A stretch of 64,000 bases of DNA from JBBAAP01 sp043808305 (GTDB lineage Bacteria > Planctomycetota > MHYJ01 > JACQXL01). Positions 20,098 to 28,644 of this stretch are shown here, piece after piece. The notes under the pieces were generated by a model. It was not told where the DNA came from and did no database searches. It was given only the letters and a program-made list of their open reading frames with translations. Every line of letters begins with the position of its first letter. Within the stretch, counting starts at the first letter, position 1. Position numbers and translations under genes: made by a program. The stretch lies in contig JAZDFB010000123.1 in assembly GCA_043808305.1 (NCBI GenBank), positions 12,795 to 76,794 on the forward strand, in the 5' to 3' direction.

Positions 20098-21699
20098 ATG
20101 ACAGACAGACTGAAACTTGTGATAATGGCCGCTCTTACCATAAGCGCGGTATTAATGCTGGGTTACGGCGGAGCTTGCGGTTTGGATCTGTCTACAAATA
20201 ATGACGACTCCAGCGGAAGCAGCAACGTGCCTTTACCGGCCCTGGTAACCGCGCCGGTCCCGAATAGCGGGGCAAACAACGTTTTGGTTAACGCGCAGCT
20301 TTCCTGGGCCGCGGTCGGCGATGCAACCTCTTACGATGTCTATTTCGGAACAAACAATCCGCCGCCTTTGGTAACAAACGCCGCCGGAACGACCTATAAT
20401 CCCGGCGCGCTTTCTTACAGCGCCGCATATTACTGGCGGATTAATTCCAAGAATTCCGCCGGGGCAACCACCGGCAACCTCTGGAGTTTCTCAACGGAGG
20501 CCGCCCCGCTTCCGTCTCAGGTTACGGCATCTAACCCGGCGGACGGAGCAATCGGCGTCCACACCAACCAGCAGTTAACCTGGACCCCGGCCGGTTATGC
20601 GACCTCTTACGACATTTATTTCGGCATAACCAATCCGCCGCCGCTGTTGACAACCACGGTCGGCGCAAATTGCAACCCCGAAACACTGCTCCTAAACACC
20701 GTTTATTACTGGCGGGTTGATTCCAAGAATGCTACCGGGACAACAACCGGCGCTATATGGTCTTTCAGCACCGTTGCCGCCAACGGCATTGCCGTCGACC
20801 CTTATATCCAGGGACTGCAATTCTTTGAAGACCTCGATAACGACGATGTCAAAGACGCGCTTGAGCAGCTGTCAACCCTTACGGATGCCAACGGCCTGTT
20901 CTCATTTGTCAACCAGCTGACTCTGGGCTCGACTATCGCCGTTAATCCCTCCGTAACCGGCACCCACAACGGCGTGGTGTTTACCGGCAAGATTAAAAGG
21001 ACCGTTGATGCCCTCACCGGCACGCTGGTTACCTCTCCGTTGACAACATTATTGGCAAACGGCTGGACCGAATTGGAGGTCATTAACGTCCTGACCCAGG
21101 CCGGACTGACCGGCATTACCGCGGCCGACCTGACAAAAGACCCGATGGAAGGAATAGAACTCCTGGATTACACCACCTTGACAGACACCCATCTTATAAA
21201 AATAAGGGCATCCATTGCGATATACTCTTTCCTTTCCGTAATGGACGGTATAATCAATAACGGATTCGCCATATCTTACACGGCATTCACCCAGAATCCT
21301 AATGCAATACCGTTGTTGCAACAGATGGTTAGTATGATCAATACCGGCCTTTCGGTGCAGATTCTGGTCCAGATAAAACAGGCTATGGATATCGCCGCAG
21401 GATACTTAGCCTTAGTTGGACAACCCCCGCCGCCGCCGGTTACGGCAAGCGATATTATCAAGGCATCAGTCGCGGTGTCGAATTTCATTATTCCCAAGGT
21501 TATCGCGGATATTAACTATCTGCCTAATTTAACCCAATGCGCCAACTTGTCCCAAAAACTGGGATTGAGCTTCTATCTTCTCAGGAATAAGAACAACCCG
21601 ACAATCCAGATGGGAACAACCTTGCACTATCTGCCTTCGGTTGGGACGTTCATTACGTTTATCGTTAATGCCGGCGGCACAGATTCTCAAGGACAATAA
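20098..21699 (+). CDS. Surface lipoprotein with two FN3-like domains and a paralogous C-terminal region
   Basis: 533 aa. A signal peptide ends LGYGGACG, a weak lipobox shared with other exported proteins here. Two FN3-like domains (residues ~42-140 and ~140-227) each show TSYD(V/I)YFG and YYWR(I/V)(N/D)SKN and end WSFST. From ~228 the protein is paralogous to the gene at 21806: GIAVDPYIQGLQFFEDLDND, then TGKIKRTVD, TSPLTTLLANGWTELEV and SIAIYSFLSVMD. The EDLDND segment resembles a calcium-binding loop. It is in line with the CsgG-like genes and could be exported or anchored by them; the role is unknown. Confidence 0.75.
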   Translation: MTDRLKLVIMAALTISAVLMLGYGGACGLDLSTNNDDSSGSSNVPLPALVTAPVPNSGANNVLVNAQLSWAAVGDATSYDVYFGTNNPPPLVTNAAGTTYNPGALSYSAAYYWRINSKNSAGATTGNLWSFSTEAAPLPSQVTASNPADGAIGVHTNQQLTWTPAGYATSYDIYFGITNPPPLLTTTVGANCNPETLLLNTVYYWRVDSKNATGTTTGAIWSFSTVAANGIAVDPYIQGLQFFEDLDNDDVKDALEQLSTLTDANGLFSFVNQLTLGSTIAVNPSVTGTHNGVVFTGKIKRTVDALTGTLVTSPLTTLLANGWTELEVINVLTQAGLTGITAADLTKDPMEGIELLDYTTLTDTHLIKIRASIAIYSFLSVMDGIINNGFAISYTAFTQNPNAIPLLQQMVSMINTGLSVQILVQIKQAMDIAAGYLALVGQPPPPPVTASDIIKASVAVSNFIIPKVIADINYLPNLTQCANLSQKLGLSFYLLRNKNNPTIQMGTTLHYLPSVGTFITFIVNAGGTDSQGQ

Positions 21700-21713
21700 T
21701 CGGCTGTTAGAAC

Positions 21714-21728
21714 CCCGCCTTTGGCGGG
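21714..21728. repeat. Short hairpin between the two lipoprotein genes
   Basis: CCCGCC-TTT-GGCGGG, a 6-bp stem in the 106-bp gap. Similar CCCGCC/GGCGGG hairpins occur in the dispersed palindrome clusters. Confidence 0.5.
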
Positions 21729-21805
21729 AACTTGTCCCGAGTATTTCCGAGGGATAAATTCCGCGAATTACTTTGGCTGTTATGGTGAAATAAGAAAGAG
21801 GTCCT

Positions 21806-22861
21806 ATGTTAACAAGGTATAAAACGGCGTTACTCGTGGTTGCTGTTATAGGCGCGGCATTAATGCTCGGCTACGTCGGGGCCTGCGGCAACAGCAAATC
21901 AAATAGCGGCGACAGCGGAACTCCTGCACCGGTTGTGGCCGCCACCGGCATTGCCGTCGACCCTTATGTCGAAGGCGTCCAGTTCTTTGAAGACCTCGAT
22001 AACGACGGTGTCAAAGACGTGCTTGAGCAATTGTCAACCCTTGCAGACGCCAACGGCGTGTTCACATTTGCCAGCCAGCTAACCCTGGGCTCAACCCTCG
22101 TCCTTAACCCCGCCGTAACCGGCACCCATAACGGCGTGGCTTTTACCGGCAAGATTAAAAGAACCGTTGATACCATCACCGATACGTTGGTCACCTCGCC
22201 CCTGACCACCTTGCTGGCAAACGGCTGGACGGAGTTAGAGGTTGTCAACATCCTGACCCAGGCCGGACTGACCGGCATTACCACGGCCGACATCAAAATG
22301 GACCCCATGGCCGGGATAGAAAACCTCGACGCCGCGACCCTGACCGAGGCGCATCTGGTCAAGATTCGCGCCTCCATCGCCATATACTCTTTCCTTTCGG
22401 TTATGGACAAGGTCATCACCAGCACGGGCATTACCATCACTTACGATGCTTTTGTGGCCAGCCCGACCGCCATAGCGTTGCTTCAGAATATGGTCACCTC
22501 CATCAACAACGGACTGTCCACCCAAATTCTGACTAATATCGATTCCGCCCTGACAGCCGTCAATGCCATAATAACAGGCTTTGGCCAGCCGGCGCTTCCC
22601 AAGGTTACGGCCGGCGATGTCATCAGGGCTTCCGTAGCCATCTCTAACTATATTATCCCCAAGGTCTTGGTAAATCTGGCTTACCTGCCCACTCAGCTCG
22701 AAGTCACCACCTGGTCGCTCGACCTGGGCAAAAGGTTCTACACCTTAAGAAACAAGACTCATCCGAGCGTTCAGGGCGGGATTACTCGCGGGTCGCTAAC
22801 AGATATCGGAAATGCCGTAACATTTATAATTAGTAGCTCCGGGACAGTCATTAACCAATAA
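21806..22861 (+). CDS. Surface lipoprotein paralogue without FN3 domains
   Basis: 351 aa. The N-terminus ends MLGYVGACGNS (lipobox VGAC). After a short Ser/Gly linker the whole remaining length aligns with residues ~228-533 of the preceding protein: GIAVDPYVEGVQFFEDLDND, TGKIKRTVD, TSPLTTLLANGWTELEV, SIAIYSFLSVMDKV. It therefore equals the preceding gene minus its two FN3 domains. The function of the shared ~300-residue domain is not recognised. GAAAGAGGT precedes the ATG. Downstream the second CsgG-like gene starts after 16 bp, so these are probably co-expressed. Confidence 0.75.
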   Translation: MLTRYKTALLVVAVIGAALMLGYVGACGNSKSNSGDSGTPAPVVAATGIAVDPYVEGVQFFEDLDNDGVKDVLEQLSTLADANGVFTFASQLTLGSTLVLNPAVTGTHNGVAFTGKIKRTVDTITDTLVTSPLTTLLANGWTELEVVNILTQAGLTGITTADIKMDPMAGIENLDAATLTEAHLVKIRASIAIYSFLSVMDKVITSTGITITYDAFVASPTAIALLQNMVTSINNGLSTQILTNIDSALTAVNAIITGFGQPALPKVTAGDVIRASVAISNYIIPKVLVNLAYLPTQLEVTTWSLDLGKRFYTLRNKTHPSVQGGITRGSLTDIGNAVTFIISSSGTVINQ

Positions 22862-22877
22862 TCTGTTCCGATACAAT

Positions 22878-23720
22878 ATGGCTAAATTAATTCGTTATTT
22901 TGGTTTATCGTGCCTTTTGGCGATGCTGCTGTTGGGCTGCGCTTCGACCTCAACCAGCACCGGTTATGTCAATGACGACAGCAAGTGCGGCATCTATCCC
23001 CCGCCGCCGGCCGCCTTTGCCAAGAAGCGCCTGGCCATAATACCATTCAGCGACAAGACCAACCAGAAATTCACCAAGACTAACCTCGGCTCCCAGGCCG
23101 TGGACATCGGCACCACATTGCTCCTGGCCACCGAGCGTTTCACCCTGGTCGAGCGCGAGAAAATGGACGCCCTGCTGTCCGAGCAGAAACTGGTCGGCAT
23201 AGTTGACCCGGAAACGGCCGCCAAGGCCGGCAAAGCGCTGGGCGCGGACCTGATATTTACCGGGGCGGTGACCGATTTCGAAATCAAGCGCTCCAAGAGC
23301 GGCCATCGTTACGGGATTCCCAGCATCGGCAAACTGCCCGCTTTCAGCCTGGGCAATGAAACCCAGGTCCTGGACATATCCATGGCCGTTGACGGCCGGA
23401 TTATCGAAACCGAAACCGCCAGAGTGATATTCGCCGATTCGGGCGAAATCAAGCGCCAGGAAACAGCCGGGGGCTGGCATTTCGGGCTTCAGGGCGGCGC
23501 CGGCTATTCTGAAACAGGAGAAATCAGGATAGACGAATCCGCCGCCGGCAAACAGCTCCGCTTCGCGCTGGACAACCTCATCCAGAAAATGGTGCCCAAA
23601 ATAGACGCGGCCTACACGGTCCAGCCGCCCGAGCCGCCCAAAGACCTCGAGCCGACCAAAGAACCTGAACCGGCCAAGGAACCCCAGCCGGCCAAGGAAC
23701 CGGAACAAAACAATAAATAG
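22878..23720 (+). CDS. Second CsgG-like lipoprotein with Pro/Glu/Lys-rich tail
   Basis: 280 aa. Lipobox LLLGC at ~20. CsgG-type core: KKRLAIIPFSDKTNQKF, GSQAVDIGTTLLLATERFTL, VEREKMDALLSEQKL, LGADLIFTGAVTDFEIK, then ISMAVDGRIIETETARVIFA and SGEIKRQETAGG. It is clearly paralogous to the protein at 19362. The last ~35 residues are repeats of EP(A/T)KEP(E/Q)P, a Pro-rich periplasmic spacer absent from the first copy. Together with 19362 it brackets the two lipoproteins in mirror order. Confidence 0.85.
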   Translation: MAKLIRYFGLSCLLAMLLLGCASTSTSTGYVNDDSKCGIYPPPPAAFAKKRLAIIPFSDKTNQKFTKTNLGSQAVDIGTTLLLATERFTLVEREKMDALLSEQKLVGIVDPETAAKAGKALGADLIFTGAVTDFEIKRSKSGHRYGIPSIGKLPAFSLGNETQVLDISMAVDGRIIETETARVIFADSGEIKRQETAGGWHFGLQGGAGYSETGEIRIDESAAGKQLRFALDNLIQKMVPKIDAAYTVQPPEPPKDLEPTKEPEPAKEPQPAKEPEQNNK

Positions 23721-23753
23721 AAGCGGCGCCAAAGCGCCGGAAAGAAGTGACTT

Positions 23754-24179
23754 ATGAAAAAAGTGTTTATTACCGGTCTGGTTATTGCCGGATTGATAGC
23801 CGCCTGGGGATGCGGCAAGTCCGCAGACGGCCCCGCTGATAGGGGCAAATCGGAAAAACCAAATACGGCAACCGAACCCAATAAACCCGCCCAACCCGCG
23901 GCCGCAACCTCCAACACCGTTTCGGCAACGGCTACCGCCGAGGTCAAGCTGGAAGTCAAATCGGTCGTAACGTCCCATACCATAACAGATGCCGAAATCG
24001 GCCTGAAAGTAAAATGTCCGGTCATGGGTTCCGATATCGTCGTTGATAAGGACACCCTGTCCGCCGAGTACAAAGGCAAAGTATATTACTTTTGCTGTCC
24101 CGGCTGCCCGGAAGAGTTCAACAAAAACCCCGAAAAATACGCTATACCGGACGCGTCCGCCACGCCTCCTGAAAAATAG
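23754..24179 (+). CDS. YHS-domain lipoprotein
   Basis: 141 aa. Lipobox AAWGC at ~20, then a Pro/Ala/Thr-rich linker to ~70. The C-terminal ~45 residues form a YHS domain: VKCPVMGSDI...YKGKVYYFCCPGCPEEFNKNPEKY, with Cys residues placed to bind a heavy metal. YHS domains occur in copper- and other metal-handling proteins. It is followed after 17 bp by a ferritin-like protein, so a metal-related role is reasonable. GAAAGAAGTGA precedes the start. Confidence 0.85.
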   Translation: MKKVFITGLVIAGLIAAWGCGKSADGPADRGKSEKPNTATEPNKPAQPAAATSNTVSATATAEVKLEVKSVVTSHTITDAEIGLKVKCPVMGSDIVVDKDTLSAEYKGKVYYFCCPGCPEEFNKNPEKYAIPDASATPPEK

Positions 24180-24196
24180 CTTAGAAAGCCTGTCTT

Positions 24197-24703
24197 ATGA
24201 AACTACCCACGGCAATTACCTCGCTGGAAATAGTCGGCCTGGCCATACAGTCGGAGTCGGAAGCCATCAAGTTTTACCGCCGGATGAGAAAAGCGGTGCA
24301 CAATTCCACCGTTAACGACAAGCTCAACTTCCTGATAAACGAAGAGTACAAACACCACCGCGCCCTGAACGAATATTACCGGCATCGGTTCGGCGGCATA
24401 ACCCTGTCCCGTCCGGACTCATCGCTGGTCCTCAAGCCGTCCGTGCCCAAGGGCCGGATAACCATTTCCATTCTGATTAAAAGCGCCATCAAAACCGAAG
24501 CCGAATCTGAAAAATTCTTTCTTGACTCCGTGGCCATCGTCGGCGACGTCCAGGGCACGTTGCTTCTCAGATACCTGGCCAAGTCGGAAAACAGCCACTA
24601 CCAACTGCTCAAGCAGGAACTGGAAATGATAGAGCAGGGCGTCAAAATAAAGAACATGAAATCGCTCTACCAGATGGATAAAAACGTGCATTTAGGGCCG
24701 TAA
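24197..24703 (+). CDS. Ferritin-like (rubrerythrin-type) protein
   Basis: 168 aa. Two helical halves carry SESEAIKFYRRM...NEEYKHHRALNEYY and KTEAESEKFFLDSV...AKSENSHYQLLKQE, the paired E...ExxH pattern of ferritin-like di-iron proteins, although in the second half the residue three before His is Asn rather than Glu. There is no rubredoxin domain. It may act in peroxide reduction or iron handling under anoxia, together with the YHS protein before it. The gene ends ahead of a perfect hairpin. Confidence 0.8.
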   Translation: MKLPTAITSLEIVGLAIQSESEAIKFYRRMRKAVHNSTVNDKLNFLINEEYKHHRALNEYYRHRFGGITLSRPDSSLVLKPSVPKGRITISILIKSAIKTEAESEKFFLDSVAIVGDVQGTLLLRYLAKSENSHYQLLKQELEMIEQGVKIKNMKSLYQMDKNVHLGP

Positions 24704-24738
24704 TATTCCTAAGGCGTGAAAGACTGATTCACCGTTCA

Positions 24739-24766
24739 CCCCGTTAGAGGCACGCCTCTAACGGGG
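24739..24766. terminator. Perfect 13-bp palindrome between convergent genes
   Basis: CCCCGTTAGAGGC-AC-GCCTCTAACGGGG between the ferritin-like gene and the convergent fibre-like gene. There is no T-run, so it is a factor-dependent or structural terminator, or another member of the dispersed palindromes. Confidence 0.55.
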
Positions 24767-24824
24767 CAAGAAGAACTCAAATCCCGACTCCATAGACTCT
24801 TTAGACTCCACAAACTATTTAGAC

Positions 24825-25970
24825 TTACTCAATGTACCCCCTAATCCAAATATTGTTAGAACAGAACTGTCCATTCTTATTGATAATAACCCTCACCTTT
24901 CTGTCAGCATCAGTCGCCACAATCGCCTCCTTATAGACATTGTTATTTAGGTTAGCGATATTTTGCCAGATGAAGTGGATGGTAGACGAGCCCCAGTCAG
25001 TTCCGGCACGGCGGCCATAGACCCACAACTGTTGCTCCAACCCCGACGGCACACTCATAGCGTTAAACTGGATTTCCAGAATCACCGCCTTGACCACCGG
25101 CGGTATGAACCCCGGCAGGTCAACTATCTGGTCCACGTTATTGGCCGACTGATCCGTAAAAATCTGCGTCTGGGACTGCAGAAGGGTCAGCATATCTCCC
25201 CCGCTGGCGCCTATCCACTGAAAATTAGAACCGGACTCGTTATAGGTCAGCACCGCCCCGTTGCTGGGCGCGTTAGCCGAAGCCAGCTTGGACGGCTTGA
25301 CGCACGAATCCGCAATCTTGCCGCTGGTCACTGCAAGGTCCGCAATCTTCGTCTCCGAAACCGCCTGGTCGGTAATCTCGTTACCGGTGATTCCCGGTGT
25401 AATAGGTCTTGTTATCCCCCCGCCGCTTGGTGTTACATACTTAAACTTACCCGAAGACTGCTCGTAAGTAAGGGCCTGTCCGTCCGTGGGCGTATTGACC
25501 GCCGCTAATTTGCTGGGTTTAATACTTGTCTCCGCCAACTTGTCTCCTGTCACTGCTCCGTCCGCTATCTTGGTTGTGGTAACAGAGCTGGAAGCCAGTT
25601 TCTCGCCGGTCACATTCAGGTTCTTGATATTATCGTTCTCCACAGCCGCAATGGCAATCTTTGCCCTGGTCACACAGGCATCAGCCAGTTCGGCGCTGGT
25701 GACAGCCGGGCTAATCGGCCGGGTGATGGGCGAAGGCGGTATTATCGGCAGAACCAATTTATCCTGCGTGATGGTCTTATCCGCAATCTTGTCGTTGGTT
25801 ACGCATTTGTCCTTCAACTTGGTTGTGGTCACAGAACCGTCTTTGAGCTCCTTTTCTGTTACATTGCCATCGGCAATCTTATCAGTGGTAACTGCGGACG
25901 GTGCAATCCGGGATTCGGTTATCGCATAGGTCGCGATGTTGGCAGTCTTTACTTCATTCGGTTTTAACAT
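24825..25970 (-). CDS. Fibre-like repeat protein with C-terminal tip domain
   Basis: 381 aa. Residues ~1-250 are built from about a dozen short repeats of the form (V/I)T(T/D)(T/D)K(I/L)ADG..., with GITRPITPG spacers and two copies of LTYE/NxSGxxFxW(/Y). This resembles the triple-beta or shaft repeats of phage tail fibres and related surface fibres. The last ~130 residues form a distinct domain (VKAVILEIQFNAMS, GLEQQLWVYGRR, IHFIWQNIANL, NIWIRGYIE), probably a tip or receptor-binding region. No signal peptide is seen. AAGGAAAG precedes ATG 25970. It is last in a three-gene minus-strand set (27625 to 24825). No phage head, tail or lysis genes are present. Confidence 0.65.
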   Translation of the reverse strand: MLKPNEVKTANIATYAITESRIAPSAVTTDKIADGNVTEKELKDGSVTTTKLKDKCVTNDKIADKTITQDKLVLPIIPPSPITRPISPAVTSAELADACVTRAKIAIAAVENDNIKNLNVTGEKLASSSVTTTKIADGAVTGDKLAETSIKPSKLAAVNTPTDGQALTYEQSSGKFKYVTPSGGGITRPITPGITGNEITDQAVSETKIADLAVTSGKIADSCVKPSKLASANAPSNGAVLTYNESGSNFQWIGASGGDMLTLLQSQTQIFTDQSANNVDQIVDLPGFIPPVVKAVILEIQFNAMSVPSGLEQQLWVYGRRAGTDWGSSTIHFIWQNIANLNNNVYKEAIVATDADRKVRVIINKNGQFCSNNIWIRGYIE

Positions 25971-25984
25971 ATAAAACTTTCCTT

Positions 25985-26065
25985 AGTGCCAGTTAGCAAT
26001 TACCCGGTGTCAATCGGGTAAGAGCGTTATCTGGCACTTAGTCCCGCAAGCGTAGCTTGACGGGA
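25985..26065. repeat. Intergenic palindrome cluster
   Basis: AGTGCCAG (25985-25992) pairs with CTGGCACT (26031-26038), enclosing TACCCG/CGGGTA. Next to it, TCCCGCAAGC (26042-26051) pairs with GCTTGACGGGA (26055-26065), a hairpin also seen at 32568, 58081 and 58146. Confidence 0.65.
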
Positions 26066-26119
26066 TAACTCACATTTCATAATTCACCACAAAGACACGA
26101 AGTCAACAAAGAATTAAAC

Positions 26120-26557
26120 TTATGTATATCTGTGTTTATCTGTGGTTGCATTTTGTTCTATTTCCATAATTAACAGTTTCTCTTCAATCTGGAGCCGTCC
26201 GGTCTGGGCCTGAAACACCTGTTCCTGCGCCCTTAAGCGGCTAAGTTTGATTTCTGCCCGCTGGATGCTGTTAACTGCCCGGCGGTATGCCGGGTCGTAG
26301 ACCAGCCTGCAGATAACCTCGCTGTCACGCCTCTGCGGGTCGGGGTAATGGGGTTTGCCTTCAAGTAACTCGTCAAAGACCTTTATAAAAACCGTCGCCC
26401 TGAGCTGTTCTACATCGGCCTGCCGCCTGCGTTTAAGGCATTCCAACCGCTGGCGTTCCTTAATAGCCCTTGCCATCTCATTTGAAATAGCTTCTAATTT
26501 AACGGCAATCTTCTTAATGCTGTCTTTGAACGCGTAAAACCTGTTACGATTCTGCAT
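26120..26557 (-). CDS. Coiled-coil protein of unknown function
   Basis: 145 aa from ATG 26557, chosen because AAAGGGGGTG lies directly upstream. Two long charged helices (residues ~5-50 and ~95-140) have heptad character, e.g. RAEIKLSRLRAQEQVFQAQ. No catalytic motif, signal peptide or membrane helix is seen. It lies between the unknown protein (26843) and the fibre-like gene on the same strand, so it may be an assembly or structural partner. Family not recognised. Confidence 0.65.
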   Translation of the reverse strand: MQNRNRFYAFKDSIKKIAVKLEAISNEMARAIKERQRLECLKRRRQADVEQLRATVFIKVFDELLEGKPHYPDPQRRDSEVICRLVYDPAYRRAVNSIQRAEIKLSRLRAQEQVFQAQTGRLQIEEKLLIMEIEQNATTDKHRYT

Positions 26558-26639
26558 ATTTTCACCCCCTTTTTGCATTTTTCAGGGCCTTTTTTGAACC
26601 AAATCCTAAGCCCGAAAAACTCATTTATAACCCCGTTAT

Positions 26640-26695
26640 ACCCCCATTGTAATGGGGGTTTCGGAGGGGTAGCCCCTACCCCCCCTCCCCCCCGG
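26640..26695. repeat. Two hairpins and a G-rich tract inside the fibre cassette
   Basis: ACCCCCATT-GT-AATGGGGGT (26640-26659) and GGGGTA-GCCCC-TACCCC (26666-26682), followed by CCCCTCCCCCCC. Read on the minus strand this is G7-A-G7-TA-G4 ahead of the hairpins, in the 285-bp gap between the 26843 and 26120 genes. Confidence 0.65.
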
Positions 26696-26842
26696 CCATA
26701 CCAGAACTTACTTTGCCCTTAATCCCAGATACCCTATATACGGACAGGTGTTTGTTCTAAACATAATAAGTAGTTGTCCCGGGCTTACGGCCAGCCACTC
26801 CGCACCGGCAGGAGTGGCTCCCGCATAGAAACCGATACTACC

Positions 26843-27625
26843 CTATGGAGTAGATATCTGCACCTCCATATACTTGCGGCCGTCTATGGTGACCCAATCG
26901 CAGTGGGATACCCCGGCCGTAGCGAAGGGGCTGTAGGTTGCAGACTGCAGACCGGCAATAATCGCATTGTTCTTATCATTTTCCGCGGTTATTACAGTTG
27001 AATCCCAGTCCGCCTGGACCAGGATTATTCCGCTCTGGATAAGCCGCTGGGCTAAAGCGGCTTTGAGCGCTGCCTTGGACACCGCTACATTAAGCGGGCC
27101 TCCGGCCAGAATCTCATCATCGCCTCGGAGATGACGCAGAACCGTCTTATCTCCGGTGATGAACGAAACCACCAGCCCGACCAGTCCCTTGCCCAACTCG
27201 GCAACGGCTCCGGTAAATGCCAGTACTTGCCCCATTTGCATGGAGTAAACTTCGTTCTTGGCGTCAACGGCCTCTCGGAACCTCTTATTGACCTCTCCGT
27301 TGACATCCTCGAACATATGGCTTACCGATGCCAGATACTTCTGGTAGGAGTTCATTGCCTTGAACGCCTGTTTCCGCACGATTTCATCTCTGGTCAAATC
27401 CGACTTAGAGACGAAGGTGCCATCCATAACCGGCGCATAGCCCGCAGAGGATGGACCGGCTATTTTGGTCTTATAGTCCATCTCATTCCCGATAACTAGT
27501 TCCGATTTTTCCTTAATGATGTCGGACACTGCCTTCATCACCCGTGCCCTTTGCTCCACCATCAAGGGCGGCGCCTCGCTTAAAGCCGAGGGCACCATTA
27601 ATCTTGCCTTAGCAACTATACCCAT
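26843..27625 (-). CDS. Unknown protein, first gene of the fibre cassette
   Basis: 260 aa from ATG 27625, selected by AAGGAGG nine bases upstream; an upstream in-frame start at 27664 lacks a ribosome site. The N-terminal ~150 residues look helical (RVMKAVSDIIKEKSELVIG, AFKAMNSYQKYLASVSHMF). A hydrophobic stretch at ~135-160 (AFTGAVAELGKGLVGLVVSF) could be a membrane or amphipathic helix. The C-terminal ~60 residues are beta-rich (GIILVQADWDSTVITAEN, VTIDGRKYMEVQI). I do not recognise the family. Position suggests a role with the coiled coil and the fibre protein. Confidence 0.6.
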   Translation of the reverse strand: MGIVAKARLMVPSALSEAPPLMVEQRARVMKAVSDIIKEKSELVIGNEMDYKTKIAGPSSAGYAPVMDGTFVSKSDLTRDEIVRKQAFKAMNSYQKYLASVSHMFEDVNGEVNKRFREAVDAKNEVYSMQMGQVLAFTGAVAELGKGLVGLVVSFITGDKTVLRHLRGDDEILAGGPLNVAVSKAALKAALAQRLIQSGIILVQADWDSTVITAENDKNNAIIAGLQSATYSPFATAGVSHCDWVTIDGRKYMEVQISTP

Positions 27626-27646
27626 GTTAAAAACCCTCCTTAACCT

Positions 27647-27685
27647 GTTAGAACTATGACGCAATAGGCGCCATTGAGTTCTAAC
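27647..27685. promoter_or_regulatory. Leader hairpin of the fibre cassette
   Basis: GTTAGAACT (27647-27655) pairs with AGTTCTAAC (27677-27685) a few bases upstream of the ribosome site of the 27625 gene. Could be a 5'-leader structure or operator. Confidence 0.45.
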
Positions 27686-28186
27686 GAGGTTTTCATTGGC
27701 CGTTTATGTTAATTTGTTACAATTACCGACTGGTAAACGGCTTTAAACCAGCTTGGCAAAACGGCAAGAAACACCGGGCGGGTTTGGATGGTTCGCGCAT
27801 CCGCCCCCCACGAACCCCAGCATTTTTTTTAACCGCTAAAATTCTTTCATATAGTATATAACAATAAAACTAAATTTTTTTATGAATTCTGGAAAATCCT
27901 GGAAAATATTTTATATTTATTTTTGAGCCCCTCTTTTTCATATAATGTATATAAGCGAAAAACAGATTTTGTTCAGGAATTCCGTATTTTTTTGCTAAAT
28001 TTATGAAAATTATTCAAAAAGCAGCTAAATAGTTACGTTTTTAGGTTTATCAGGGGGAAGGGGTGGAATATAGGGGGTAGGTAAAAAAGAATAGCTTTGT
28101 GCCTCAATACAAGTTAAAATCGTTTTGGGGACAAAAAGAGGGTTATTTTGGATTCGTCGGCGCAGATTATGTTCCGGAAAATCCTA
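27686..28186. other. AT-rich gene-free stretch
   Basis: About 500 bp without a supported gene. Contains a direct repeat TTTCATATA(G/A)T(A/G)TATA (27845-27860 and 27936-27951), tandem CTGGAAAAT words (~27889-27909), and a G-rich segment (28052-28080) with runs G5-AA-G4-TGGAATATA-G5-TA-G2. Confidence 0.55.
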
Positions 28187-28609
28187 TTAAGTTGTTCCGC
28201 ATACTTTATTTGCCCATACTTCTATTTGGTCTTCGGAAAGGACAACGATGCGCGTTTTAGATTTCGTATCATTAACATACCTTCTGACTCTGTCTACTGC
28301 TTCCGTAGGAACTACAATTATGCCGACCAACGGCGAGAGAGAATCAATATTAGCAATACTTCCTTTAATGTGTTTAGCGCCTTTGGCGCTTGATTTACCC
28401 TCTAATTCAAAACCAACGAAAGGAATTAAGGGAATAGTATAGCCTCTTGATTGAGGTTTTTCGATTTCAAAATGCTCTAATTTTATTCTGTTGTCAAACC
28501 AGACTAAATCAGGCCACCCGGAATCTACCGCGCCGAATTCCGTATGCACATCAAACTTCAGCTTTTCTCCAAGCTTTATTATCTTTTCTTTAACTTCTTT
28601 TGTTTGCAT
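28187..28609 (-). CDS. Possible PD-(D/E)XK-fold protein
   Basis: 140 aa. The segment DSGWPDLVWFDN followed ~40 residues later by FVGFELEGKSSAKGAKHIKG fits the PD...(D/E)xK catalytic pattern of restriction-endonuclease-like proteins (Asp in WPDLVW, Glu and Lys in ELEGK). LVGIIVVPTEAVDRVRRYV then resembles the following strand and helix. No partner methylase is adjacent. GAAAGGATATAATA precedes ATG 28609. The nuclease role is inference from motif spacing only. It ends AT-rich DNA and precedes the RCC1 surface gene, on the same strand. Confidence 0.55.
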   Translation of the reverse strand: MQTKEVKEKIIKLGEKLKFDVHTEFGAVDSGWPDLVWFDNRIKLEHFEIEKPQSRGYTIPLIPFVGFELEGKSSAKGAKHIKGSIANIDSLSPLVGIIVVPTEAVDRVRRYVNDTKSKTRIVVLSEDQIEVWANKVCGTT

Positions 28610-28644
28610 TATTATATCCTTTCTGTTTTTAAATTATGTCAAAA

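Noticed and set aside
22950..23978. 342-codon minus frame opposite the second CsgG-like gene
   Set aside because: Gly/Phe-rich composition is the antisense image of real genes; no ribosome site.
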